NCBI RefSeq assembly: GCF_000717175.1
Contig: NZ_JNYD01000015.1
Location: 124,001 to 188,000, forward strand
Source: Pseudonocardia autotrophica
GTDB taxonomy: Bacteria; Actinomycetota; Actinomycetes; Mycobacteriales; Pseudonocardiaceae
Direction: 5' to 3'
Length of the DNA: 64,000 bases
Shown: piece by piece, positions 17,218 through 28,480 of the stretch
Numbering within the stretch: the first letter of the stretch is position 1
Layout of the letters: each line of letters starts with the position of its first letter
The notes under the pieces: generated by a model
Told to the model about the DNA's origin: nothing
Databases searched by the model: none
What the model saw: only the letters and a program-made list of their open reading frames with translations
Made by a program: the position numbers and the translations under genes

Positions 17218-17976
17218 TCAGCTTCCCCCGGCCGAGTGCACCGCGAGAGCGGTCAGGAAGCCCAGCGCGGTGATCAGTCCGGTCAGCACGTGGGCGCGGT
17301 CGAACGCCTCGGGGATCATCGTGTCGGCCAGCATCGCGAGGATCGCCCCGGCGGCCACCGCGGTGATCGCCGCGACCACCGTCGGCGACACCCCGTCGAG
17401 CGCGACGTAGCCGACGAGCGCGGCCAGCCCGCTCGCCAGCGCGATGCCGATCCACACGCCGAAGACGTACCGGGCGGGCCGGCCCGCCCGTTTCATCCCG
17501 GCCGCGCTCGACAGCCCCTCGGGCACGTTGGAGATGAAGATCGCGGCCAGCACGGCCGGGCTGACGGCACCACCGGTCAGCAGGGTGAGACCGAGGACCA
17601 CCGACTCCGGGACACCGTCGAGCAGGGCACCGACGGCGATCGCGGCCCCACTGCCCGACTGCTCCTGCTCGGAGGGTTGCTGATCGCCCGAGCGCTTGCG
17701 GTGCCGGGCGCCGTGTCGGTCGAGCGCCGCGTTGGCCAGGACGTACACGACCGCGCCGCCGAGGAAGCCCACCGCGGTCGGAACGATCCCACCCTGCCGG
17801 ACGGCCTCGTCGACCAGCTCGAACGCCAGCGCGGAGATCAACACCCCGGCGCCGAAGGCCATGATCCCGGCGACGACCTTCGGCGGCACCCGGACCCACC
17901 ACGCCACCGCCGCACCGAGCACCAGAGCTCCTCCTGCGAGCAACCCCCACAAGCCGGCCAGGAGCCAGGTCGGCAC
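17218..17976 (-). CDS. ZIP family metal transporter
   Basis: 252 residues, about eight helices, with the ZIP signatures in helices IV and V: LLDGVPESVVLG and FISNVPEGLSSAAGM. In many ZIP proteins the first reads HN-PEG, so the histidine is replaced here by Asp, as in the actinobacterial subgroup. A hydrophilic loop with histidines and basic residues (DRHGARHRKRS) lies between helices III and IV and is likely cytoplasmic. It should import zinc or another divalent cation. It converges on the M1 operon. Confidence 0.85.
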   Translation of the reverse strand: MPTWLLAGLWGLLAGGALVLGAAVAWWVRVPPKVVAGIMAFGAGVLISALAFELVDEAVRQGGIVPTAVGFLGGAVVYVLANAALDRHGARHRKRSGDQQPSEQEQSGSGAAIAVGALLDGVPESVVLGLTLLTGGAVSPAVLAAIFISNVPEGLSSAAGMKRAGRPARYVFGVWIGIALASGLAALVGYVALDGVSPTVVAAITAVAAGAILAMLADTMIPEAFDRAHVLTGLITALGFLTALAVHSAGGS

Positions 17977-18093
17977 GTGCTCCCCTTCCGTCGCCGTTCA
18001 CCTCTCCGCGGTTCGTACCCGGCCGGGTCCGGGGCAACCGCGGCCACGCACCGGTGATCGGGTCCGCCGTACGTGGGACGGGCCGCAGCGTGC

Positions 18094-18486
18094 TCACGGG
18101 TCCACTTTCTTCGCGGCGTCGTCGCGCAGCCCGGCCAGGATGTCGATGTACCGCCCGACGAAGGTGGCCGGCTCCCAGCGGGGCCGCTCGGGCTGGGCGC
18201 GGTGGATCTGCTCGTAGGTGATCGCCTGGAAGACCGCCTCCGCCAGGGGCACCCGGGCCCGGACCGCGGCGAGGTCGACGTCCGGGTACGCGGCACGCCA
18301 CGGCGCCGCCACGGGCACCGCCGCCGGCGCCCCCACGGCCGGCTGCAGGTCCGCGGCCCACGGCCACGGGCCCGGATGGCGCGGCAGCCCGCCGTCCACG
18401 ACCAGCACCTTCCCGGCGGTCCCGTCGACCAGTGCGACCTGGTGGTGACGGCTCAGCACCCCGGAGTTCTCCCAACGGCCCTCCAT
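18094..18486 (-). CDS. Hypothetical protein downstream of LAL regulator
   Basis: 130 residues that I do not recognise. It is soluble, rich in Pro, Ala and Trp in the first half (GPWPWAADLQPAV) and more helical in the second (LAEAVFQAITYEQIH; YIDILAGLRDDAAKK). It starts 24 bases after the LuxR-type regulator's stop on the same strand, so it may be co-transcribed. No clear ribosome site is seen, so the start is tentative. Confidence 0.5.
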   Translation of the reverse strand: MEGRWENSGVLSRHHQVALVDGTAGKVLVVDGGLPRHPGPWPWAADLQPAVGAPAAVPVAAPWRAAYPDVDLAAVRARVPLAEAVFQAITYEQIHRAQPERPRWEPATFVGRYIDILAGLRDDAAKKVDP

Positions 18487-18510
18487 TCGGGTCGAGGACG
18501 ATCCGGGCCT

Positions 18511-21021
18511 CTACGCGTAGGTGACTCCGAGGGTGCGGGCCGCGGCCGCGGCCTCGTTCCGGGAGTGCACGCCGAGCTTGCCTAGGATCGCCGAGACGTG
18601 GTGGTCGGCGGTCCTGGTCGAGATCACGAGGCGGGCGGCGATCTCGGCGTTCGTCAGTCCGTCGGCGAGCAGGGCGAGCACGTCGAGCTGGCGTGTGGTG
18701 AGCCCGCCCGGGTTGGTCCGGGTGTCGAGGCGGCGTCCCCGCGGGACGTGGCTGACGCCCGCGTCGCGCAGCCGGGCGCGGACCAGGTCGGCCACGGCCC
18801 GCGCGTCGAGCCGGTCGAACAGGTCCAGGGCCGCCCGCAGGTCGTCGACCGATCCGGCGTCCCACCCCGCCAGGGCCTGCTCGTAGGGCTGCCCCGGGGC
18901 CGGGCGGGGCCCGGCGGCGCCCTCGAGTCGCCGCAGCCACTGCTGCAGCCCCTCGACCAGCGCACTCCGCCCGGTGAACCCGCCACCGGCCAGGCCCGCG
19001 ACCAGAGGATGGTCCAGCCTGGCGTCGGGGGTCCGGATGATCCAGGCGTTCTCCGCGAGGGCCGCCGCGGCGGGGATCACCATGCCCGGGACGTTCAACC
19101 TGGTCGCCAGTCGCCACATCTCGTCGAGGTGGGGGTTCTCCGGTGGCGCCTCCCGACGCGCCAGCAGCAGCCCGAGCACCAGGTGGGGCCAGACCCGGCT
19201 GAGCGGGAGGTCGCTGGCCGCGAGCACGGTCCCGGCGTCTCGTTCGGCCTCTTCCCAGCGGCCCTGCAACAACCGCAGCCTGGCGCGCACACCGGTCTGC
19301 CAGGTGGTGCAGATCGGGGTGTCGCGTGCCCGGCTGATCTCCAGGGCCCGGGCGATCGACTCCTCGGCGTCGTCGAACCGGCCCTGCGCGACGTCCAGGG
19401 CGCAGAGATTGCTCATCGGCATGGTCGCGAGCATGTCCAGCCGGTGCCGCACGCCCACCTCGCTCGCCTCGAGGAGCTCGGCCCGCGCATCGGTCTCCCC
19501 CGCGGCCAGCCTCGCCACCGCGAGCCCGATCGCGGCGGTGCCGCGCAGCAGGGCCGCGTCGTCGAGCTCCTCGGCGATCCGGTCGACCTGCTGCGCCGCC
19601 CGTCGGGTCTCCTCGACGTCGCCGCGCTGTGCCGCGAGCAGGCCGTGATGGGCCAGGGCGAAACCCAGAGCCCGGCGGTCGTCGGTCTGCGAGAGGATCT
19701 CGATGGCCGCCCGGTCGTGGGCCTCCGTGGCGGCGCGGTCCGCGGCGTACCAGGAGAACCGCGAGATCGCCGAGTGCGCGGCGCCCACGGCGGCCGGCTC
19801 GCCGAGCCGGCGACGCAGGTGCAGGGCCTGCTCGCGGCGCTCGATCGCCGCGGGCAACCGGTCGGTCAGGTACAGCTCGTCCGAGACGGCCTCCAGCAGG
19901 CCTGCGCGCACGGCCGGGTCCGCGGCCACCTGCAGCGCGGTCTCGTAGAAGGCCACGGACTCGCGGTGCGCACCCGAGCGGGACGCCTCCGCCGCGGCCG
20001 CGGGCGCGTAGCGCAGGACGCGGTCGGTGTCGCCCGCCGCGACGGCGTGGTGGGCGAGCACGCTCACGTCGCCGCCGATCGTCTCCAGCGCCTCGATCAT
20101 GGCGGTGTGCAGGGCGGGCACGGTGCCGGGCGCCGCCGCCTCCAGGACGGCACAGCGAGCGATCTCGTGCCGGAAGGCCACCCCGTGACCGACCGGATCG
20201 ACCAGGCCGGTCGCACACAGCAGCCCCACGGTCGCCGGCGTGATCCCGAGTGCTCCCAGCAGCGCGTGGCCCACGGGTTCAGGGGTGCAGGACAGCTGCT
20301 CCAGACTGTGCCGCACCGGCGGCGCCAGCCCGGCCACCCGGGCGAGCACGGCGTCGCGCACCGTGCCCGGCAGGGGCGCGTCCGGCTGGGCGACGATCTG
20401 GCTGACGAAGAACGGGTTCCCCGCGGTCCGGCGGTGCACCTCGGCGGCGTCGACGCCGTGTCCGGCCAGGATCTCCCCGACCGCGGCCACGCTCAACGGC
20501 TCCAACGGCAACCGGCACGCGTCCGGCGAGGAGACCAGATCCCCCAGCGCCGCGACCAGCGGATGGTTCCCCGGCAGCGGCTCGCGGAAGGACAGCACCA
20601 ACAGCACCGGCAGCTCCGCGATCCGCCGGGCGAGGAACCGCACCAGATCCAGGGTCGCCTCGTCCGCCCAGTGCAGGTCCTCCACCACGAACACCCGCGG
20701 CCCGCCCCGCAGGGCCTCCAGCACCGCGGCGAAGACCTCGTGCTGGTCCGCCGAGCCGCGCAACAACGTGGGCAGCGCCGGGTCCAGCGACCCGGCGACG
20801 TCGCGGAGCGGACCGAGCGGGCGTGGCGTGCTGAGCGAGTCGCACATGCCCCACAGACCGGCGATCTCCGCTCGCACGCGCTCCACGAAGGCCCGCAGCA
20901 GGATCGTCTTGCCGATCCCGGCCTCCCCCGTCACGAGCACGACCGACCCACGACGCCGCACCGCCGAACGCGCACGATCGACGAGCAGGTCCAGGGGTCG
21001 ACCGCGCTCCAGGAGAACCAT
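18511..21021 (-). CDS. LAL-type (LuxR family) ATPase regulator
   Basis: 836 residues from ATG 21021 (an in-frame GTG 21042 is the alternative). A STAND ATPase domain opens the protein: Walker A GEAGIGKT and Walker B FVVEDLHWAD. A long TPR-like alpha-helical middle follows, then a C-terminal LuxR helix-turn-helix (LTTRQLDVLALLADGL; NAEIAARLVISTRTADHHV). Such LALs activate catabolic or secondary-metabolite genes on binding a ligand. A palindrome sits over the start region. The target is unknown; the only co-directional neighbour is a 130-residue hypothetical. Confidence 0.88.
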   Translation of the reverse strand: MVLLERGRPLDLLVDRARSAVRRRGSVVLVTGEAGIGKTILLRAFVERVRAEIAGLWGMCDSLSTPRPLGPLRDVAGSLDPALPTLLRGSADQHEVFAAVLEALRGGPRVFVVEDLHWADEATLDLVRFLARRIAELPVLLVLSFREPLPGNHPLVAALGDLVSSPDACRLPLEPLSVAAVGEILAGHGVDAAEVHRRTAGNPFFVSQIVAQPDAPLPGTVRDAVLARVAGLAPPVRHSLEQLSCTPEPVGHALLGALGITPATVGLLCATGLVDPVGHGVAFRHEIARCAVLEAAAPGTVPALHTAMIEALETIGGDVSVLAHHAVAAGDTDRVLRYAPAAAAEASRSGAHRESVAFYETALQVAADPAVRAGLLEAVSDELYLTDRLPAAIERREQALHLRRRLGEPAAVGAAHSAISRFSWYAADRAATEAHDRAAIEILSQTDDRRALGFALAHHGLLAAQRGDVEETRRAAQQVDRIAEELDDAALLRGTAAIGLAVARLAAGETDARAELLEASEVGVRHRLDMLATMPMSNLCALDVAQGRFDDAEESIARALEISRARDTPICTTWQTGVRARLRLLQGRWEEAERDAGTVLAASDLPLSRVWPHLVLGLLLARREAPPENPHLDEMWRLATRLNVPGMVIPAAAALAENAWIIRTPDARLDHPLVAGLAGGGFTGRSALVEGLQQWLRRLEGAAGPRPAPGQPYEQALAGWDAGSVDDLRAALDLFDRLDARAVADLVRARLRDAGVSHVPRGRRLDTRTNPGGLTTRQLDVLALLADGLTNAEIAARLVISTRTADHHVSAILGKLGVHSRNEAAAAARTLGVTYA

Positions 21022-21026
21022 CGGCC

Positions 21027-21046
21027 GAGTGTGGCAGCTCACACTC
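21027..21046. promoter_or_regulatory. Palindrome at the start of the LAL regulator gene
   Basis: GAGTGTG (21027-21033) and CACACTC (21040-21046) are perfect inverted repeats with a 6-base spacer, directly upstream of ATG 21021. Likely an operator, possibly for self-control by the LuxR-type protein. Inference. Confidence 0.35.
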
Positions 21047-21106
21047 TCGGCCAGCTCGGCCGAACGGCCCAGCGGACCGGGGCGGTCGAGGGCGGGCGGG
21101 CCGGCG

Positions 21107-21274
21107 CTACTCGGGCAGGTTCCCGTGCCCGGTCACCGGCTGCTCGTCCGTGTCCGGGTCGTCGCGATCGTCGTCGGGCAGTTCGGATGCAGGGTCGGGC
21201 CGGTCCTCGGGCGCGGCGTCGTCCCCGCCATGCGGATGCTGCTCCGGCGAGGTCCCGCTGTTCTCGATAGCCAT
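21107..21274 (-). CDS. Small acidic hypothetical protein
   Basis: A 55-residue strongly acidic, proline-rich and probably disordered peptide (DDAAPEDRPDP, ELPDDDRDDPDTDE). ATG 21274 was chosen because the frame above it is arginine/serine-rich junk. No motif is recognised and the ribosome site is weak, so this is a tentative gene. Confidence 0.4.
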   Translation of the reverse strand: MAIENSGTSPEQHPHGGDDAAPEDRPDPASELPDDDRDDPDTDEQPVTGHGNLPE

Positions 21275-21500
21275 GCCTGTCACTACCGCACGTGCCGAAG
21301 AGCAAACCGCCGCTCCTGCGGAGGGCACCCGAGGCACGGCGCGGCACGAGCTGCCAGCCCGATCGCACGCTGCTTGACGACCGGACCGCGGCAGGCCCGC
21401 CCCCTCGACCGGGCCCCCCAGCGGAGACCTCCCGCAGGCAGATCTCACGGACCGGAGATCGACCCGATCATGCTTGCTGTTACAACTAATGCACCCGGGG

Positions 21501-22229
21501 TCACGACCGCCCGTTCACGAGGGCAGGCACCGGGTCGCACGTCGTGACGGCGTGCCGACGGAGTCGGTGCAGGCTCACCTCGGGGTGGTCGGTCCCGGTC
21601 GTGCTGACGGTCGACCACCGCTCGCACCGGGCGAGGAAGTCGCGCGCGGGTGGGCGTCCCTGATCGGAGAGCCAGACCTCGCCCGAGCCGAGGACGAGCC
21701 GGGGCAGCAGCGCATCGAGGGCGTCGAGCCCGTCGTGGAGGTAGAGCACGTCGGCGGCCAGGACGAGGTCCCACGGAGCACCCGCGATCGCCGACCACGG
21801 ATCGGACCAGTCGCACTGCGCCACCTCAAGCCGGAGGCCGTTGCGACGGGCGTTGTGGGCCGCGAAGGCCAGGGCGCCGGGCGCGCGGTCGGTGGCCAGG
21901 ACCCGGGCCCCGCCCTGCGCCGCGGCGAGGCTCGGCAGGGCCAGGCCGCAGCCGAGCTCGAGCACGCGCGCACCGCTGAGGTCCGCGCGTGCCACCGCGT
22001 CCGCGAGCTCGATCCCGCTCGGCCACGGCTGCGCCCAGTACGGCGGCTCCGTGCCACCCCAGCCGAAGTTCTGCTCGTAGATCTGCTCGAGCGCGTCCCG
22101 GGGGTGGACGAGCTCGATCCGACCGGTCGGCAGGTCGACGGCGCTGTGGCTGACCCCGACCAGGCCGGAGGGCGCAGCGGCTCCGGGGACGTCGCCGTAC
22201 AGGGTGAATCCGCGTGCGGCGGAGGGCAT
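21501..22229 (-). CDS. Class I SAM-dependent methyltransferase (METTL/Methyltransf_16 type)
   Basis: 242 residues. SAM-binding motif I is VLELGCGLALPSLAAA; post-I ATD follows; motif IV is DLVLAADVLY, the signature of protein-lysine or ETFB-type methyltransferases of the METTL20/Methyltransf_16 group. The upstream segment YWAQPWPSGIELA is also typical of that family. I infer a protein or small-molecule N-methyltransferase; substrate unknown. ATG 22229 was preferred to the longer form from 22355 because the homologous region begins there. It is divergent from the cold-shock gene. Confidence 0.8.
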   Translation of the reverse strand: MPSAARGFTLYGDVPGAAAPSGLVGVSHSAVDLPTGRIELVHPRDALEQIYEQNFGWGGTEPPYWAQPWPSGIELADAVARADLSGARVLELGCGLALPSLAAAQGGARVLATDRAPGALAFAAHNARRNGLRLEVAQCDWSDPWSAIAGAPWDLVLAADVLYLHDGLDALDALLPRLVLGSGEVWLSDQGRPPARDFLARCERWSTVSTTGTDHPEVSLHRLRRHAVTTCDPVPALVNGRS

Positions 22230-22605
22230 GCAAGCCTCGGATCTCTCGCGGAGGTTACCCGCGTTCGGGTGCGGCACCGCAGGTGCCGCTCGTACCGCGC
22301 CTCCCGGCGCGGATCGGTAGTCGGGCCCGGCTACCACGCCCGGCGGTGACGACACATCGGGTGACCGGGGCGACGCGCCCCGACGACTGCTGAGGTTCAG
22401 ACCCTACGCGCCTCCCCCCACCGGGGCGCGCCGCGCAGTAGGGTGCACTCGGTCGTTCGGTTTTCGAGGTCCGTGTCCTGCACGCTCGCGGAGACACAGC
22501 GATGGGCCGCAGCCCCGTCCTCACGGTGACGGCGGGACCCGCCCATCAGGATCGGCCGGGGGCCCCGCACGTTGCGACGGCCCAGGACCTGCGAGGAGCA
22601 GTGAC
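22230..22605. promoter_or_regulatory. Divergent control region with two strong stem-loops upstream of the cold-shock gene
   Basis: This 376-base gap has no supported gene. A nested stem at 22401-22444 pairs ACCCTAC with GTAGGGT and, inside it, GCGCC with GGCGC. A second stem pairs GATGGGC (22501-22507) with GCCCATC (22541-22547) and ends 58 bases before the cold-shock ATG. GGAGC precedes that ATG. The stems may be a structured 5' leader of the cold-shock mRNA or an unannotated RNA. Inference. Confidence 0.45.
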
Positions 22606-22809
22606 ATGCCACAGGGCACCGTGAAGTGGTTCAACAGCGAGAAGGGCTTCGGCTTCATCGAGCAGGACGGCGGCGGCGCAGACGTCTTCGTCCACTACTC
22701 CGAGATCGACAGCACCGGCTACCGCAGCCTCGACGAGGGCCAGCGGGTGGAGTTCGAGATCGGGCAGGGCAAGAAGGGGCCGCAGGCCAACGGCGTCCGC
22801 GTCATCTGA
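22606..22809 (+). CDS. Cold-shock protein (CspA family)
   Basis: 67 residues, full length for the family. RNP1 KGFGFI and RNP2 VFVHY are intact, with the usual N-terminal GTVKWFN and terminal PQANGV. It binds single-stranded RNA/DNA as an RNA chaperone. It is monocistronic: a long structured upstream region precedes it and a perfect hairpin follows 13 bases after the stop. GAGGAG lies before the ATG. Confidence 0.95.
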   Translation: MPQGTVKWFNSEKGFGFIEQDGGGADVFVHYSEIDSTGYRSLDEGQRVEFEIGQGKKGPQANGVRVI

Positions 22810-22822
22810 CTGCCGCGCGCGA

Positions 22823-22859
22823 CAGGAGCCCGTGTCCCCCCGAGGGAGGCGGGCTCCTG
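22823..22859 (+). terminator. Hairpin terminator after the cold-shock gene
   Basis: CAGGAGCCCG (22823-22832) pairs perfectly with CGGGCTCCTG (22850-22859) around a 17-base loop, 13 bases after the stop. There is no clean T-tract, as is usual for GC-rich actinomycete terminators. Confidence 0.75.
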
Positions 22860-22872
22860 CCGTCTCCGCTCC

Positions 22873-23290
22873 TCACGCCTCGTGGTTCCGCAGCCAGGCG
22901 ACGTAGTCGGCCAAGGCGCGCCCGACGTCGTACTCGGGGGCGAAGCCGGTGTCCGGCTGCAGGCGGGTGATGTCGAGACGGCCGCCGGGCCGGCTACGGC
23001 CCGGGGGCAGGGTGAGGTCCGCGCCCGGGATCGTCGCGTTGATCGCGGCGACCACCTCGATCACGTCGAACCCGGCATGCGCGGGCGGCGAGCGTGCTGA
23101 ACAGCTCGGCGGTCTTCTTGAGCAGCGGGATCTGGTGCGCGGCCACCGCCGGGAGCGGGGCGTCCTCCCGTCACGGGAGGGCGTCCACCCCCGCGTAGAC
23201 GGCGATCGAGCTCGCGACGGCGAACCGGCGCACGCCCCACGTGGTCGCGGCGGACAGCGCGTTGAGCAACGCGGTGCTCTCGGCCGCAGG
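22873..23290 (-). pseudogene. Decayed NAD-dependent epimerase/SDR remnant
   Basis: The reverse strand reads a sugar-epimerase-like C-terminal half in pieces: [20 protein letters not shown] (with the S...Y core) up to GVDALP, an in-frame TGA, then APLPAVAAHQIPLLKKTAEL, a one-base shift near 23085, and FDVIEVVAAINATIPGADL to the end at ADYVAWLRNHEA. One stop and one frameshift are visible and the N-terminal NAD-binding half is missing, so the gene is dead. It is joined directly to an AraC fragment. Confidence 0.75.
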
Positions 23291-23610
23291 TACGCGACGG
23301 GACCGGGTAGGTCGTCGCCGCAGGCGCACGCCGCGCGGTACCGGGCGAGGAACTCCGCCGGCGTCACGCCCGCGAGCCGGCGGCACTCCCGGGTCAGGTG
23401 GGCCTGGTCGTGGTAGCCGGCCTCGACCGCCCAGCCCCGCGAGGTCCCCGGGCGAACCGTCGACGGCCGCCTGGATGCGCGCGGTGACGCCGTGGAAGCG
23501 CAGGATGCGCTGGAGCTCCTTCGGGCCCACCCCGACGGCCGCGCGGCACCGCCGCCGCAGCTGGCGTTCGGAGATCGACAGCAGGCCGGGGAGGACGGTG
23601 GTCCCGCCCC
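23291..23610 (-). pseudogene. AraC-family regulator fragment with frameshift
   Basis: The reverse strand encodes the AraC-type HTH domain: [38 protein letters not shown], then a single inserted G near 23435 shifts the frame and the second helix-turn-helix continues as [18 protein letters not shown] and [10 protein letters not shown]. The effector-binding N-terminus is absent. It is fused upstream to the AbiEii toxin remnant and downstream to the SDR remnant, pointing to deletions that joined three genes. Confidence 0.75.
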
Positions 23611-23639
23611 TGCACCACGGGGAAGCGCCGCTGTGAGCC

Positions 23640-23871
23640 GCCCGGCGATCTCGGATCGTCGACCCGTGGCGAGCAGGTCGATGTCCTCGGAGAGCCGACC
23701 ATCCGACTAGACGGTCCGCGCCAGGGCGGTACCGCCGAACAACACGACGTCGTCACCGGCCTCGGCGCTGGCCGCAGCGAGCAGGTGCGAGATCAGGTGG
23801 TCGCGTACGACCTGCGCCTCGTCCACGCCGAAGGTGGCGGCGACGTCCTGCAGCTCGGCCGGATCGAGCAC
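23640..23871 (-). pseudogene. AbiEii-type nucleotidyltransferase toxin, broken
   Basis: From GTG 23871, two bases after the antitoxin stop, the frame reads a typical AbiEii N-terminus (DPAELQDVAATFGVDEAQVV) and the nucleotidyltransferase motif [10 protein letters not shown], then hits an amber codon at 23707-23709 and continues in frame with [15 protein letters not shown], the conserved metal-binding region. About 75 residues remain of a protein normally about 300 long; the rest is replaced by an AraC fragment. The toxin should be inactive. Confidence 0.75.
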
Positions 23872-23873
23872 GA

Positions 23874-24512
23874 TCAGGCTTCTCGCCGGGCCGCGAGCGC
23901 GACATCGACGACCCGCCGCCGGCGCTGCTGCGTCGCGAGCTCCTCCAGCAACGCGACATCCGCCCGGGCGATCAGCGCGGCTGCGGCCTCACCCGCGGCG
24001 TCGGGGATTCCGCCGAGGTCAGGACGGCCGAGAAGATCGAGCACGGTCTGCTCGACCGTGGTCACCCACCCCTGCCCCAGCTCCGTGCGGTGACGTTGGA
24101 GGTCCAGGCGCGCGACGTCGCGGCGGACGAACAGGACGCTCGCCCGACGGTCGACGAGCTGCAACGTGCGCCGGTGACGCTGAACGGCGACGACCGCCAC
24201 GTTCAGCGCCCGCGGGATCGCACCATGGACGCGAGCGGCGCTGATCCCCATCAGCGCGCTCTCGGCCCCGTGACCACCCGTTCCCGCCACACCCAACGCC
24301 ACGGCCTCCAACGAGGGCCGCCAGCCCTTGCCCAGACGATCGTCCGGCACCGCCACGAACAACCCCGGCGCCAGCCGGTGCAACGCCCCTGCCCGCTCCA
24401 ACCGGGCGAACTCCGGACGAGGGTTGCTGTACACGTCCTCGGCGTCAACAGGACGGAGAACCCGCCCGCGGCGGAGCAGCTCAGGGGGAACGCGCGCCGC
24501 GACCCGCACCAT
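23874..24512 (-). CDS. AbiEi family antitoxin (type IV TA)
   Basis: 212 residues. The N-terminal winged helix of AbiEi antitoxins is present (VLRPVDAEDVYSNPRPEFARLERAGALHRLAPGLF, of which LERAGALHRLAPGLF is the typical core), followed by the C-terminal domain (ESALMGISAARVHGAIPRAL). These proteins repress their operon and neutralise the AbiEii nucleotidyltransferase. ATG 24512 has GGAGGTGAC seven bases upstream and was preferred to GTG 24542. The gene is intact although its toxin is broken. Confidence 0.75.
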   Translation of the reverse strand: MVRVAARVPPELLRRGRVLRPVDAEDVYSNPRPEFARLERAGALHRLAPGLFVAVPDDRLGKGWRPSLEAVALGVAGTGGHGAESALMGISAARVHGAIPRALNVAVVAVQRHRRTLQLVDRRASVLFVRRDVARLDLQRHRTELGQGWVTTVEQTVLDLLGRPDLGGIPDAAGEAAAALIARADVALLEELATQQRRRRVVDVALAARREA

Positions 24513-24599
24513 CACTGTCACCTCCGTGAGGTCGAAAGCCACAGCTGTGACACTTCCGACGCCACACAGCGACGGACGCCGAGCGAGACGACGTGGCCG

Positions 24600-24833
24600 C
24601 CGCCATGAAGGACGTCTACGGCCGTGACGTCACCAGCGCCAGGGCGGCTCCATCCCGCTCTGCAACGTCTTCCAGGACACCTTCCCCGACGCCGAGATCA
24701 TGCTCTCGGCGTCGAGGAGCCGCGCTGCCTCATCCACGCCCCGAACGAGAGCGTCGACCCTTCCGAGATCGAGGACATGGACCGGATGGAGGCGACGTTC
24801 CGCGAGGAGTACGGGCGGAGGAGCCGCGGGTGA
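24600..24833 (+). pseudogene. C-terminal remnant of an M20 dipeptidase
   Basis: The plus strand encodes the end of an M20/ArgE-type peptidase in two frames: GGSIPLCNVFQDTFPDAEIM, then after a short deletion near 24704 GVEEPRCLIHAPNESVDPSE and MEATFREEYG. The catalytic N-terminal domain is missing. It has no promoter or start of its own. It borders the decay zone and converges on the P450 gene. Confidence 0.7.
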
Positions 24834-24866
24834 CCGCTACGACGGCCGCCTCGATCACCGGCCGGC

Positions 24867-27540
<2,674 letters not shown>

Positions 27541-27706
27541 CGCCGTCGCCGGGTCGGTGGCCCTGCTCCGGTCCGGCGGACACACGATCAGGCCGAGGGG
27601 GCGTCGTCACCGGTCATGAGCTCGTGGAGCTCGCCGCCCTCGGCTGCCGCGTCGGCGCCACGGGGAACAGTGCCTGCCGGTGTTTGCTCCGGCAAGCGCC
27701 GGGTAG

Positions 27707-28363
27707 ATGGCCGTGCCGCCGGGCGTTGTTGAGACCACAGCAACCAGGGAGTCGTGGACGGTGTTCGAGCGGAACGAGGAGCCCCCTGGCGCGGACGGGT
27801 CGTGGTCGTTCGAGCCACCGACCGAGATGCGGGCGTCGTCGAGCCGGTGGCAGATGACCGCCCCGGCACTGCCGAAGATCCTGGCGCCGATGCGCGTCTC
27901 GCTGATCCACTGGCTGTGCAGGGTCCGCCACGCCGTCCGGCTCTCGGCGGAGCTCGTCGCGGTGACCGACGAGGCGGTGTCGAACGTCGTCCTGCACGCC
28001 TACCCGAACGTCCTTGGCCTGGTCCGGGCCGACGCGGAGCTGATCCGCGAGCCGGCCGGCCAACGTGTCCGGGTCACCGTGGCCGACCGTGGCTCCTGGC
28101 GTCTCGTCGACCCGGGTGTCCACCCCGGCGCGGGCCTGGCGCTGATCGAGAATCTCATGGACGACGTGTCGCTCTGGCCGTCCCGCAACTCGTTCGACCC
28201 GCGGCTCCGCTCACGCTTCCGGCACGTCGGCGGCGAGGACAAGCTCGGGCCGAGCTGTCGGGCCTCGGGTCTTCCCGGCAGCACCTGGTTCTCCCCGGCC
28301 ACCACGGGCACGGTGGTGTGCATGCTCAGCCCGCTGATGCCGTCGCACACGCCCCGTGCCTGA
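27707..28363 (+). CDS. ATP-binding protein, anti-sigma kinase-like (HATPase_c)
   Basis: 218 residues. The Bergerat-fold N box is DEAVSNVVLHAY and the G1-like segment is VTVADRGSWR, followed by GAGLALIENLMDDV, as in RsbW/SpoIIAB-like anti-sigma serine kinases. The insert after this (SRFRHVGGEDKLGP) is unusual. The first 50 residues from ATG 27707 have no ribosome site; in-frame ATGs at 27827 and 27854 near the conserved start (ALPKILAPMRVSLIHWLC) may be real starts. A stem pairing TGCCGG (27675-27680) with CCGGCA (27689-27694) precedes it. Likely acts with a distant sigma or anti-sigma antagonist. Confidence 0.72.
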   Translation: MAVPPGVVETTATRESWTVFERNEEPPGADGSWSFEPPTEMRASSSRWQMTAPALPKILAPMRVSLIHWLCRVRHAVRLSAELVAVTDEAVSNVVLHAYPNVLGLVRADAELIREPAGQRVRVTVADRGSWRLVDPGVHPGAGLALIENLMDDVSLWPSRNSFDPRLRSRFRHVGGEDKLGPSCRASGLPGSTWFSPATTGTVVCMLSPLMPSHTPRA

Positions 28364-28480
28364 CCGGAGAACGTCGATTCACCTCCACCGAGGGAGGCGG
28401 CATCGCCGTCGGACGACGAGTGTGCACGCTCGGTCGGGCACCTCGGCGGTGCGAGCCCTGTCCTGACCGGCCACGGGAAG

